A DNA stretch of 64,000 nt from a virus, in the IMG/VR virus record IMGVR_UViG_3300049855_000609, positions 28,564-92,563 of that record; one strand, given 5' to 3'. Below the pieces are notes generated by a model. It made no database searches. It was not told where the DNA came from and worked only from the letters and a program-made list of their open reading frames with translations. The first letter of the stretch is position 1. Every line of letters starts with the position of its first letter. Position numbers and translations under genes: made by a program. Positions 31,346-37,667 of the stretch are shown in pieces.

Positions 31346-31630
31346 CTATACTATGGTAAGAATGTCTTTGAGGGCATCCAGGGTTCCTCCATTTACGAAG
31401 TACCGGATATTTTTCCCTTCTCTTTCCGTGGTCACCAGGTCAGATCTTCGAAGCTGGGCCAGGAACTGGGAACAGACAGACTGCTCCAGTTTAAGGGTCT
31501 TGTACAGGTCTGTGACTATGGTTCCTGGCTTGTTATCCAGGTAAACCAGGATCTTCTGGTTGGTGGGATGCAGGGCTGCTCTGACCAGCAGTTGCAGTTC
31601 CCGGAGTTTAAGTTGATTTGGCAGTTTCAT
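31346..31630 (-). CDS. ArsR-type winged-helix regulator
   Basis: The protein has 94 residues. It has the layout of a small ArsR-family regulator: an N-terminal helix (LRELQLLVRAALHPTNQKIL), a helix-turn-helix (PGTIVTDLYKTLKLEQSVCSQFLAQLR) and a beta-wing with VTTEREGKNIRYFVN. The family binds operators as a dimer. The metal-binding Cys/His sites of classical sensors are not apparent, so it probably does not sense metal. Its ATG overlaps the stop of the upstream gene (ATGA). It is the last gene before the convergent terminator. A role in switching between early and late transcription is possible but is inference. It ends in TAG immediately before the hairpin, which argues that TAG is a true stop in this genome. 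Confidence 0.8.
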   Translation of the reverse strand: MKLPNQLKLRELQLLVRAALHPTNQKILVYLDNKPGTIVTDLYKTLKLEQSVCSQFLAQLRRSDLVTTEREGKNIRYFVNGGTLDALKDILTIV

Positions 31631-31968
31631 TTGATATTTGTTAGTGGATACGCGTTAAGAATAGATTGTTTTGAAACGGTGATAACCTGAAAAGTACAGT
31701 CTCCGTGTCCGTAGCTGTTGTTTTTGATACAGTCTTTTTCTTCTTTGGAGGATGCAGTCCCATCCTGGGTTTCATAGGTACCATACCCGGACTCTTCCAG
31801 GATCTTGGCTTTTTCACTGGCTTCTTTAAGGGCATCTTGCACACAAAGCTTGGCAAACTCTGCCATCATTTCTATTTCTTGATCTATAGTCAAGGAGCCT
31901 GTATATCTTTTCCCTATTCTGTATCTGTAATTAAAATTCGCCTCTTCTGCTGTTGGTAGTCTACTCAT
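31627..31968 (-). CDS. Small protein of unknown function
   Basis: I use the ATG at 31968 (MSRLPTAEEANF), giving 113 residues, because it lies just downstream of the preceding gene's stop. An in-frame upstream ATG would overlap that gene by 80 bases. Residues 20-60 form a charged helix (DQEIEMMAEFAKLCVQDALKEASEKAKILEE). A hydrophilic Gly/Thr/Lys-rich stretch and a short beta-like C-terminus (CTFQVITVSKQ) follow. I do not recognise the family. Translation is probably coupled to the ArsR-like gene through the ATGA overlap. Confidence 0.6.
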   Translation of the reverse strand: MSRLPTAEEANFNYRYRIGKRYTGSLTIDQEIEMMAEFAKLCVQDALKEASEKAKILEESGYGTYETQDGTASSKEEKDCIKNNSYGHGDCTFQVITVSKQSILNAYPLTNIK

Positions 31969-31972
31969 GTTA

Positions 31973-32218
31973 TTATTTTGTAGTGAGTAATTGGTATAAA
32001 GTTTCAAACGTAAGGCAGTTATAAGCCGGAGCTGCATAGTATAAGACACCATCCATTCCCAGCCTGTAAACTCCTCCTGATATTTTATAAAGACTGTTTC
32101 TCAAACCATTGTTGACAGCAAACCCATGGATATCTTTAGCTGTTCTTACCTGGTCATTAGGCTTCACCTTTCTTGGCCGGCCATTGGTGCAAGAGCCTGT
32201 CCACTGCACATCATTCAT
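31973..32218 (-). CDS. Small protein of unknown function
   Basis: The protein has 81 residues and starts MNDVQWTGSCTNGRPRKVKPNDQVRTAKDIHGF. The pattern of short strands and glycines (SGGVYRLGMDGVLYYAAP) suggests a small beta-barrel-like fold. Its ATG overlaps the stop of the upstream gene (ATGA), so it belongs to the same operon. Function is not recognised. Confidence 0.6.
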   Translation of the reverse strand: MNDVQWTGSCTNGRPRKVKPNDQVRTAKDIHGFAVNNGLRNSLYKISGGVYRLGMDGVLYYAAPAYNCLTFETLYQLLTTK

Positions 32219-32619
32219 GGTACTTCTTTTTTGATTCTCTCAATTGTTTGAGCAACTTTGATGGCTTCCTGCAAACCTTTTAGCAAAGCTTCAGGTCTGG
32301 AATTGACCATTGGCCCAGTTGAAAACTCACAAGCTTCTCCTCTTGTACTGGTTACAGCAATATCCCATTTATTTACAGCATACCTTAAAGATTCCACAGA
32401 CAGGTCATACTTTTCCAGAATAAACCAAAAAGCCTGCTGCCATAGTGGAGCTGGCAGACACCAATCATGTTCAAAGGGCCTGCCTAAAATAAGAATAGGA
32501 CTTTTGAAAACATGATCCATATTATAGTAGGCAAAACAGTGTGCAGTAAACCCCAGTTGCTTTAGAGCCTGTGCCTCTTCCTGAGGCACAAACTCATCTT
32601 TTGGTTCTCTTCCTTTCAT
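32215..32619 (-). CDS. Phage protein of unknown function
   Basis: The protein has 134 residues. The middle is aromatic rich (HCFAYYNMDHVFKSPILILGRPFEHDWCLPAPLWQQAFWF). A two-stranded segment around WDIAVTSTRG and a C-terminal amphipathic helix with RPEALLKGLQEAIKVAQTIERIKK follow. The layout resembles small phage accessory proteins seen repeatedly in Bacteroides phage genomes, but I cannot assign a function. The gene is joined to its downstream neighbour by an ATGA overlap. Confidence 0.6.
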   Translation of the reverse strand: MKGREPKDEFVPQEEAQALKQLGFTAHCFAYYNMDHVFKSPILILGRPFEHDWCLPAPLWQQAFWFILEKYDLSVESLRYAVNKWDIAVTSTRGEACEFSTGPMVNSRPEALLKGLQEAIKVAQTIERIKKEVP

Positions 32620-32643
32620 CTTTAAATTTTTACTGGTTTACAA

Positions 32644-33312
32644 TCAGGATTCTGCGGTGATCAGGCTCTCATATTCCTCCGGACTTAAATGCCTGTCATG
32701 AGAGTTATCAGGCAATTTGGGATCTATCTTCTTGACCAGAATACAGTCTCCTTGTCTAAGTATCCTTTCTATATTTCCTTTGGGTACCGGGGTAGTGATG
32801 GTCCAGGCTATGGCTTCCCGGGCTGTAATAGGTCTTACCCGGTCATTGTATGGCCTCATGGACATAATGGAATTAGGAGAGATCCAGATACGGTATATCC
32901 TGTCTGTGGAGGTGTCCTTACAGCTGATAAAATAGGCATCCTCGGCATATTTATCTTCCGGGAACAGGATTTCCTTAGAAACTTTGAACAGCTCATAGGT
33001 ATCCTCATAATCCCGGCTTTCCAGCCCTCCCTGTTCATTTACCCAGGTGGTGAATTTGTAATAGGTCACACTGTCTGCCAGCTCAGCCCCGGACTCTGCT
33101 ATGAATTTCTCCATATCATAATACAGGAAAGCCACCCGGCGGTGTTCCACATTCTCTATTTTGGCTATCTCGGCAAAGGTCAGAGGCTGTACTTCACTCC
33201 AGATACTCTGGGCCTCAGTTTCAGGAAAAGGACAGTGGTCTCCGAATTTCGTTTTGGCTATGCGAAGCCCGGTGTTAAAATCCATTTCTACATTCTGTAT
33301 GATCGTTTTCAT
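32644..33312 (-). CDS. Phage protein of unknown function
   Basis: The protein has 222 residues, is acidic, and has no signal peptide or membrane segment. Distinctive stretches are WSEVQPLTFAEIAKIENVEHRRVAFLYY near residue 40 and a run of strands near 120-180 (DKYAEDAYFISCKDTSTDRIYRIWI). The residues between 145 and 200, with CKDTSTDR, VRPITAREAIAW and ILRQGDCILVKK, may form a globular beta domain. No known motif was found. Spacing to both neighbours is short, so it is an operon member. Confidence 0.55.
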   Translation of the reverse strand: MKTIIQNVEMDFNTGLRIAKTKFGDHCPFPETEAQSIWSEVQPLTFAEIAKIENVEHRRVAFLYYDMEKFIAESGAELADSVTYYKFTTWVNEQGGLESRDYEDTYELFKVSKEILFPEDKYAEDAYFISCKDTSTDRIYRIWISPNSIMSMRPYNDRVRPITAREAIAWTITTPVPKGNIERILRQGDCILVKKIDPKLPDNSHDRHLSPEEYESLITAES

Positions 33313-33331
33313 GATGATGTTGGTTTAATGA

Positions 33332-34054
33332 TTATTCGGAATCTCTGTATATTCTTCCGGAGTAGCTGACAGAAAGTTTAAGCCATGGATCTCCATTGGT
33401 TTCACTGATAATAAGAGGGGTTATCTCATTCCACTCTCCACCGGTGCTGATGTTTCTTAGTTCCACATCTTCCATTTCCTCATTCACTACTATGGGATTA
33501 TCAGACAGGTCATCCATGAGCCTGTGCAGTTTACCTTCCAAAGAGGTTACTACTTTTTCCTCTTCATCTGTAAGGATGCAATCCCCTTTGTAAACAAACA
33601 GGACCACTCCAGAATTCCCGGATATGGATAACATTTTATCAGTAAGGAACCGGCATTCTTTCTCATCCAGGCAGATACCAGTCTCACAGATCTCAGATTC
33701 ATTGTATTCTGCTTTGGCATCTTTGTAAAACTGTAGTTGTTTAGGCTCTTCATTATCACTCAGGGTAACAGTAACAGTGCCGGCTTCTCCCTGGTAGTAG
33801 CCATCTGAGTTGACGTAGAACTCCACTTTATCAAAGACAAGGTCATCCAATAAAAGTCCCAGGTCCTCATTTTCAATTTCTTCCTCCTCTTCTGTACCAA
33901 AGTGGTCTCCGTAGAATTTCCACTCCATGTTTCCCATGGAGTCCCCTCCACAGTCAAAAGTCAGGATGGCCCTGGTGATGCCGGTCTTTTCCCAAATGGA
34001 TATGATCTCCTGTTCCTCTTCATCCATTTTCTTTTTTTTCTCTAAAACTGTCAT
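33332..34054 (-). CDS. DUF6878-like acidic protein
   Basis: The protein has 240 residues and is very acidic. Two stretches match my recollection of the DUF6878 family: ITRAILTFDCGGDSMGNMEW (residues about 25-44) and FDKVEFYVNSDGYYQGEAG (about 73-91), where the family has a conserved F-D-G-x-G-D-S-G and a Gly-rich acidic strand. DUF6878 members occur in plasmid and phage loci alongside ThiF, JAB and ubiquitin-like proteins of the PRTRC type, which makes the conjugation cassette 8 kb away noteworthy. Family membership is from memory and should be confirmed by profile search. The second half (residues 110-240) repeats an acidic strand-helix pattern without a recognisable motif. Confidence 0.6.
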   Translation of the reverse strand: MTVLEKKKKMDEEEQEIISIWEKTGITRAILTFDCGGDSMGNMEWKFYGDHFGTEEEEEIENEDLGLLLDDLVFDKVEFYVNSDGYYQGEAGTVTVTLSDNEEPKQLQFYKDAKAEYNESEICETGICLDEKECRFLTDKMLSISGNSGVVLFVYKGDCILTDEEEKVVTSLEGKLHRLMDDLSDNPIVVNEEMEDVELRNISTGGEWNEITPLIISETNGDPWLKLSVSYSGRIYRDSE

Positions 34055-34056
34055 GA

Positions 34057-34452
34057 TTATAATTTTTGCATAAGTTCTTTAAATTTCTCTTCTCCTTCAG
34101 GCTGCGGGTTATCTACTGGCTTCACTCCATTGTTCATCCAGGGTTGTACCTCCATGTGTTTCAGGTAATCCTGTGGTGTAGGAATGAACTTCATCCTAAA
34201 GTCTTCTGCCACATGAAGCATGGCTATATCCACGGTGTCCACACTCCGGCCATCAGAATTAGTGATGTTGTAACCAAAGATGCGCGGGATGATATGATAA
34301 CAGAACCAGGTATTGTGGGTAAGTGTCCTGGCTGTGTTGTTGTTCATGGACTCCTTAGGGCTGTCTATTAAAATGTGTATATCTATGTAGTCGCTGATTT
34401 TACCACCCCAGCGCTTGACAGAACTGCGGGCATGAATTTCCGGATTAGCCAT
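34057..34452 (-). CDS. DUF6915-like protein
   Basis: The protein has 131 residues. The order MANPEIHARSSVKRWGGK, DYIDIHILIDSPKE, RTLTHNTWFCYHIIPRIFG, ITNSDGRSVDTVDIAMLHVAEDF, then PxxxDYLKHMEVQPWM follows what I recall of DUF6915: a histidine-containing family with H-A-x-S-S-x-x-x-G-G, I-H, a His pair, I-T-N-S-D-G and H-V-x-E-D. Function is unknown, although the conserved His residues suggest metal binding. The start codon lies within the last bases of the HNH endonuclease gene. A divergent truncated copy of the same N-terminus sits on the other side of that endonuclease. Confidence 0.7.
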   Translation of the reverse strand: MANPEIHARSSVKRWGGKISDYIDIHILIDSPKESMNNNTARTLTHNTWFCYHIIPRIFGYNITNSDGRSVDTVDIAMLHVAEDFRMKFIPTPQDYLKHMEVQPWMNNGVKPVDNPQPEGEEKFKELMQKL

Positions 34453-35059
34453 CTTGTTTTCTTTTTATTTTGTAATTGTATATTTTTTCAATTTGACTTA
34501 GAAAAGCCGAATACTCCTGAGACATTTTCATTCTGTTACATATCTCACAACAGGATACTGAATTACTGTTAGTATATCCTATTTTATTATCAACTCTATC
34601 AACACCATTATAGACAATAGGTATTCCAGCTCTCGTCTCCCCTGTTTTAGAGTTTTTGATATTATAAATGCTGGAAGGACTACTATTACAATAATGACAA
34701 TTTCCTGCTATAAGCATTTTAAACCCCTCTATTGTTAGGACAAAAGATAAGCCTCTATTTTGTGCACCTCTTTTATATGCATTAAATAAACCTTTGTACG
34801 AAGTCTCTATACTTCTTCTTCCCTTATTTGAGGGAATCTTACAGGTGCCAATTCCACAACAGACAGAATGTCCAGCAGCAATATTATTATATTGAACAAC
34901 TTTTTTATTACCACAATTACAAAGAACCTCTATGAGTCTACGAACAGTCTTTCCGTATTTCTTGTACTCAGCATCTTTGATAAATATAAAGCTGGTCTCT
35001 TTGCCCGAATTTGTAAATAGTCGTTGGCCTTCTTGCAGTATGTGTCTCACTCTTTTCAT
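34445..35059 (-). CDS. HNH homing-type endonuclease
   Basis: I start at MKRVRHILQEG (204 residues). The longer in-frame extension overlaps the truncated DUF6915 copy and has no supporting features. The C-terminal half has the phage HNH layout: C-H-Y-C at residues 121-124, GVDRVDNKIGYTNSNS around 152-167, and CCEICNRMK near 170-177. The two Cys pairs form the zinc-binding scaffold and the D-R-x-D-N-xx-G-Y core is typical of HNH homing endonucleases. A Cys-rich N-terminal region (CNCGNKK, CCGIGTC) may be a further zinc-binding DNA-recognition module. The gene ends inside the start codon region of the next gene, leaving no room for intron sequence. It is therefore a free-standing mobile gene and not intron-encoded. 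Confidence 0.85.
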   Translation of the reverse strand: MKRVRHILQEGQRLFTNSGKETSFIFIKDAEYKKYGKTVRRLIEVLCNCGNKKVVQYNNIAAGHSVCCGIGTCKIPSNKGRRSIETSYKGLFNAYKRGAQNRGLSFVLTIEGFKMLIAGNCHYCNSSPSSIYNIKNSKTGETRAGIPIVYNGVDRVDNKIGYTNSNSVSCCEICNRMKMSQEYSAFLSQIEKIYNYKIKRKQDG

Positions 35060-35088
35060 GACACAATATACAAAGATTACTTCAGTTT

Positions 35089-35175
35089 TTAATAATAAAA
35101 GATAGGGAGGTAGTCTTCCACCTTGCCTCCCCACCTTTTTACTGAACTCTTTGAATGGATCATAGGATTAGCCAT
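35089..35175 (-). pseudogene. Truncated DUF6915-like gene (N-terminus only)
   Basis: A 28-codon frame starts MANPMIHSKSSVKRWGGK and continues VEDYLPI before leaving homology and stopping at TAA. About two thirds of its first 25 residues are identical to the intact DUF6915-like protein at 34057-34452. At the DNA level the two differ at many third positions, so this is a diverged paralogue and not a fresh duplication. The break falls directly upstream of the HNH endonuclease, whose arrival probably removed the rest of the gene. A functional short peptide is possible but unlikely. Confidence 0.7.
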
Positions 35176-35191
35176 ACATTTATTTTTTTTT

Positions 35192-35320
35192 AGTTTGAGA
35201 TACTACCAGGTAGCAATACCACTTTCAAAGTGCTTTCGTGTCTGTTCATACGAGGATGAAGTGGTTCAGAAATTTTATCACTACTTTGCACAATGTACTA
35301 CCTGGTAGCGTCAACAAACT
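35192..35320. repeat. Nested inverted-repeat element with paired CTACC(A/T)GGTAG palindromes
   Basis: AGTTTG + CTACCAGGTAG (35192-35213) is mirrored by CTACCTGGTAG + CAAACT (35298-35320). Inside lies a second inverted pair, ACCACTT and AAGTGGT. Each outer arm contains its own 11-bp palindrome. No gene fits within. As RNA it would form one long stem-loop; as DNA the palindromes could be operators or ends of a miniature element. Confidence 0.6.
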
Positions 35321-35322
35321 AA

Positions 35323-35574
35323 TTAGTCCCAGATTTGAGTGATCTCCCTTTTAAAAGGATTGTATTCCACCTGTTTTCCCAGGCTCCAGTTCCCCGGCAG
35401 TACCTGTAAAGGCTGGTGCTCATTGGAGAACTGGCCGAGAGGGGTTTCATGCTTCAGCACAGAGTTGTCTTCCACCAACAGGTCAGTTTCAGAGAGATCT
35501 GTAAAATCTCCATAGAGAGTGTGCTGGTTGGTGCCTTCTCCTTTGAGGAGGACTTTTTTGTTTTGCTCTTTCAT
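35323..35574 (-). CDS. Small protein of unknown function
   Basis: I use the ATG at 35574 (MKEQNKKVLLKGEG), giving 83 residues. An in-frame ATG eight codons upstream is less likely because it overlaps the preceding gene. The chain is hydrophilic with several Asn, Gln and Leu (TLYGDFTDLSETDLLVEDNSVLKHETPLGQFSNEHQ) and ends with IWD. There is no motif I recognise. It lies between the inverted-repeat element and a string of overlapping small genes. Confidence 0.5.
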   Translation of the reverse strand: MKEQNKKVLLKGEGTNQHTLYGDFTDLSETDLLVEDNSVLKHETPLGQFSNEHQPLQVLPGNWSLGKQVEYNPFKREITQIWD

Positions 35575-35584
35575 GTTAGTTGTT

Positions 35585-35797
35585 TTAAGATTTATCAAGA
35601 TTTTTATCTTTGATCAGTTGTTTAAATGATTCTGCTGCATACCGGGAAGCAGTTTCTGTCCCAAAAGCTTTCATGGCATCCATTTCCAGATAGACGGTAT
35701 GCAGGCTCTGCACCAGGGTTTCATCTGTCATGGCCTGGAGGATCCTCTCAAACATCTTGTAGGATCTCCGGGATCGTATTCTTTCTTCATTGCTCAT
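35585..35797 (-). CDS. Small basic helical protein
   Basis: I start at MSNEERIRSRRSYKMF (70 residues), whose ATG lies inside the end of the upstream gene. This 4-base-scale overlap is the rule in the operon. The protein is almost entirely helical with Arg-rich N-terminal residues and a C-terminal KQLIKDKNLDKS. A nucleic acid or protein-binding role would fit the composition, but no family is recognised. Confidence 0.5.
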   Translation of the reverse strand: MSNEERIRSRRSYKMFERILQAMTDETLVQSLHTVYLEMDAMKAFGTETASRYAAESFKQLIKDKNLDKS

Positions 35798-36137
35798 CTT
35801 CCACCTCCTCTTTTGCATTGTTTCTATCCCAGTAAATAATGGTTTCCGGCGTGGACTGCTCTATATAGAACAGCATCAGATCTTTCTTCAAAACTTCCTG
35901 GACAAAGGCCCAGAACATCCTGGCCTGGTAATCGGAGTTTTTTGAACTCTGTGCATACATTTTCACGGTGATCTCCGTGTCATGTATTTGGATATCCTTC
36001 ACCGGTTCTATCCAGGTAGGGAGTTTCTCTTTCTCTTCTACCCATTTGGGAAAGTCCTGTATGGCTCTCTGTGCGTTGATTGCTTCTTGCTGGGAATCGT
36101 AGGTCATGCCTATCTCCAGCTGAGTAAATTGTCCCAT
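35787..36137 (-). CDS. Protein of unknown function
   Basis: The protein has 116 residues from ATG 36137 (MGQFTQLEIGMTYDSQQEA). Residues 45-115 alternate strands and helices (IQIHDTEITVKMYAQSSKNSDYQARMFWAFVQEVL), with an acidic tail. It shares its start with the stop of the 55-residue gene upstream (TGATG), so the two are probably translated in sequence. No motif was recognised. Confidence 0.5.
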   Translation of the reverse strand: MGQFTQLEIGMTYDSQQEAINAQRAIQDFPKWVEEKEKLPTWIEPVKDIQIHDTEITVKMYAQSSKNSDYQARMFWAFVQEVLKKDLMLFYIEQSTPETIIYWDRNNAKEEVEDEQ

Positions 36138-36304
36138 CAATGTATCACGATTTTAAAGATGAATAAAAAGGCAATAATAGTCCTTCCTTGCTGATGATCT
36201 ACGCAAAGTAAAGGATAAACGTCTTCTGTTGTTTCAAAACTGAAAAAGCTGAACCCATACCACCCATAAGAAGAAATGATAAGCAGATCAAATTGTACTT
36301 CCAT
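36137..36304 (-). CDS. Short protein with hydrophobic C-terminus
   Basis: The protein has 55 residues (MEVQFDLLIISSYGWYGFSFF...). The last 14 residues (TIIAFLFIFKIVIH) could form a short membrane helix, and the N-terminal part is aromatic rich. The reading frame fills the gap between its neighbours exactly, with two bases to the upstream stop and a one-base overlap with the downstream start. That supports it as a real gene although it is short. Function is unknown. Confidence 0.5.
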   Translation of the reverse strand: MEVQFDLLIISSYGWYGFSFFSFETTEDVYPLLCVDHQQGRTIIAFLFIFKIVIH

Positions 36305-36306
36305 CG

Positions 36307-36657
36307 TTATTCTCCTTTATCTTTTTCCGGAATGAAGTCTTCTGTGCTCCCATCTTTATTTACTATCCTTATACCAACAATCTCTGTTTTTCCTTTTTTG
36401 TATCCGAGGTTTTCTGAAGGTATAAGTATAGGATGATCTTCAGTTTGAGGTAAAGGATATGTAAGATGCACTCCCTCTTTCTGATTAGCCCAAAGCTTGG
36501 AGAAATCATGATCTGGTTTTAATTCTCCACCAGTACCAGTAATATGAACATTTCCTATCAACTTAGGCTTAATTTCTTCCCAGAGCATCAGGAAAGCCTC
36601 CGGGACACCAACTGCATCCACTATTGGATCCAGTTCATCGTACACTTTTTTTTTCAT
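36307..36657 (-). CDS. Protein of unknown function
   Basis: The protein has 116 residues and starts MKKKVYDELDPIVDAVGVPEAFLMLWEEIKPKLIG. A hydrophilic middle and a strand-rich C-terminus (TEIVGIRIVNKDGSTEDFIPEK) follow. There are no membrane segments or known motifs. It is the last normal-looking operon gene before the AT-richer cassette-like block. Confidence 0.5.
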   Translation of the reverse strand: MKKKVYDELDPIVDAVGVPEAFLMLWEEIKPKLIGNVHITGTGGELKPDHDFSKLWANQKEGVHLTYPLPQTEDHPILIPSENLGYKKGKTEIVGIRIVNKDGSTEDFIPEKDKGE

Positions 36658-36667
36658 AATTCTTTTT

Positions 36668-36765
36668 TAGGTTAAAAATCGGCTTCCTTTGCGAATGTTG
36701 ATATGGTTAGAAATCTATACATGGCGTATATGTTATGGCGTGTAGCGACAAGTTATGTGCAAGGC
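36668..36765. repeat. attC-like flank of the cassette block, left side
   Basis: On the - strand this 100-base spacer holds two closely spaced CATAAC hexamers (GCACATAACTTGTCG and CGCCATAACATATACGC). It also has a short inverted pair GTAGC/GCTAC, directly behind the stop of the 61-residue gene. These hexamers recur next to the 20-bp hairpin at 36997-37071. I read them as degenerate ends of the same kind of recombination site, with modest certainty. Confidence 0.35.
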
Positions 36766-36950
36766 TACGAAACTGCTTCGATTAAAGTTTTTACTTCTTT
36801 CCAATAGCTTTGTTTTGCAGTTCTTCCACCTTCATTCATCCACTCTTTTATCATTTCATCACAAAATGAAGTAGCTAATCTTTTATTTTCATTCAGTAAA
36901 GGAACTTTAAATAATTCCATTAAGTAGTTTGCTTTTTCTTGAGTATTCAT
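36765..36950 (-). CDS. Cassette-like small gene, helical protein
   Basis: The protein has 61 residues (MNTQEKANYLMELFKVPLLNENKRLATSFCDEMIKEW...), helical, ending EAVS before TAG. The coding sequence is richer in A/T and uses different synonymous codons from its phage neighbours. It is bounded on both sides by CATAAC/GTTATG-bearing spacers. Small, orphan, host-like genes separated by palindromes are typical of integron-type cassette arrays, so acquisition from a bacterial chromosome is likely. Function is unknown. Confidence 0.5.
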   Translation of the reverse strand: MNTQEKANYLMELFKVPLLNENKRLATSFCDEMIKEWMNEGGRTAKQSYWKEVKTLIEAVS

Positions 36951-36989
36951 CGTTTCAAATTAAATTTAGTGCTGATAAACCGCCCAGCA

Positions 36990-37080
36990 CATAACAGCGT
37001 ATAAAAGATATGGCACATTTGGCTTTGTACCTTGATTAAACATTCGTATAAGTGCCACATCTCTTATACGCAACCCGTTA
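36990..37080. repeat. attC-like imperfect palindrome
   Basis: The 20-base arms at 36997-37016 and 37052-37071 pair at 18 of 20 positions and enclose a 35-base loop. They are flanked by CATAAC on one side and GTTA on the other. An AAC...GTT frame around a long imperfect stem is the general architecture of integron attC recombination sites. Similar GTTATGTGC-bearing palindromes are common between small genes in Bacteroidota chromosomes. The exact R'/R'' boxes do not match the classical consensus. Confidence 0.5.
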
Positions 37081-37089
37081 CCAGCAATG

Positions 37090-37326
37090 CTAAAACAGTA
37101 AGTCTATTGTTTCTTTATCGTAATATCTAACCGTGTTTTTACTTCCACAATTTCCACATTCATCCTCAAACGGAATATTACATCCTTCCATGTGGCAATC
37201 TTTACACCAAGTAAAAACACTATGTATATTTCTACCAACAAGTTTTTGCTCCCAAGCACTGCTGGTAACAACAGGTTTATTCAATGCGGGTTTCCTGCTT
37301 TTAAAAATCTTTTGTAGTAAATTCAT
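37090..37326 (-). CDS. Cassette-like small gene, zinc-ribbon protein
   Basis: The protein has 78 residues. After a basic N-terminus (KIFKSRKPALNK) come WCKDC and, about 20 residues later, CGNCGS, with an additional His-x4-Cys in between. That is a plausible zinc ribbon. The ending YYDKETIDLL is hydrophobic. Composition is A/T rich relative to the flanking phage genes, and attC-like spacers lie on both sides. It is probably host derived; its function in the phage is unknown. Confidence 0.5.
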   Translation of the reverse strand: MNLLQKIFKSRKPALNKPVVTSSAWEQKLVGRNIHSVFTWCKDCHMEGCNIPFEDECGNCGSKNTVRYYDKETIDLLF

Positions 37327-37457
37327 ATTTTCTGCTTTTAAGTTAATTCATCTGTAAAATCCCGCACTAAATAAACCTGCGGACGTTATATGAAATTTTA
37401 TTTTTTCCCACCCTCTCCGTTCATCCAAGTATTCCATGCCTTATTATAGTTTTCGTG
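37327..37457 (-). other. Spacer carrying a coding remnant and a CATATAACG site
   Basis: Directly after the TAG of the upstream gene the same frame stays open for 19 further codons (HENYNKAWNTWMNGEGGKK) to TAA. CATATAACGTCCGCAGG and a mirrored CGCGGGA-like segment follow. This looks like the missing C-terminus of that gene plus another degenerate cassette boundary. Confidence 0.4.
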
Positions 37458-37667
37458 CTATAATTTTTGCAACCTTACATCTTCATCACTCCAATTATGT
37501 TTTGCTTTTAATTCGGCATAGGAAGCATCATCCCAACCCATTACAATTGCATACATAAAGGCAATCATTTTGTCCTCACTGCAATCTCTTGAAGTAAAAG
37601 CAAATGTTTCCCTTAATCTTTGTAATGGGTTTGGCAGAAGAAACAGGACAGAGTATATTAATTTCAT
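37458..37667 (-). pseudogene. Cassette-derived gene fragment with in-frame TAG
   Basis: The frame gives 69 residues to TAG at 37458-37460. The first nine codons (MKLIYSVLF) overlap the end of the DnaA-domain gene and may be phage-derived. From about residue 15 the sequence reads like the interior of another protein (LQRLRETFAFTSRDCSEDKM...GWDDASYAELKAKHNWSDEDVR). Beyond TAG the frame continues with clearly protein-like codons for 19 residues. I therefore read it as a host gene fragment with both a lost original start and a nonsense codon. Suppression of TAG is the alternative, but TAG serves as a normal stop elsewhere in the window. Confidence 0.45.

Noticed and set aside
31346-31348. Possible genome-wide TAG-to-Gln recoding, as in some crAss-like groups
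   Set aside because: The large genes contain no in-frame TAG, and TAG ends the ArsR-like gene immediately before a terminator. The cassette TAG alone does not support recoding.
34445-35175. Group I or II intron carrying the HNH gene in the DUF6915-like gene
   Set aside because: The HNH stop lies in the start of the next gene, leaving no space for a ribozyme core, and the downstream gene has its own complete N-terminus.
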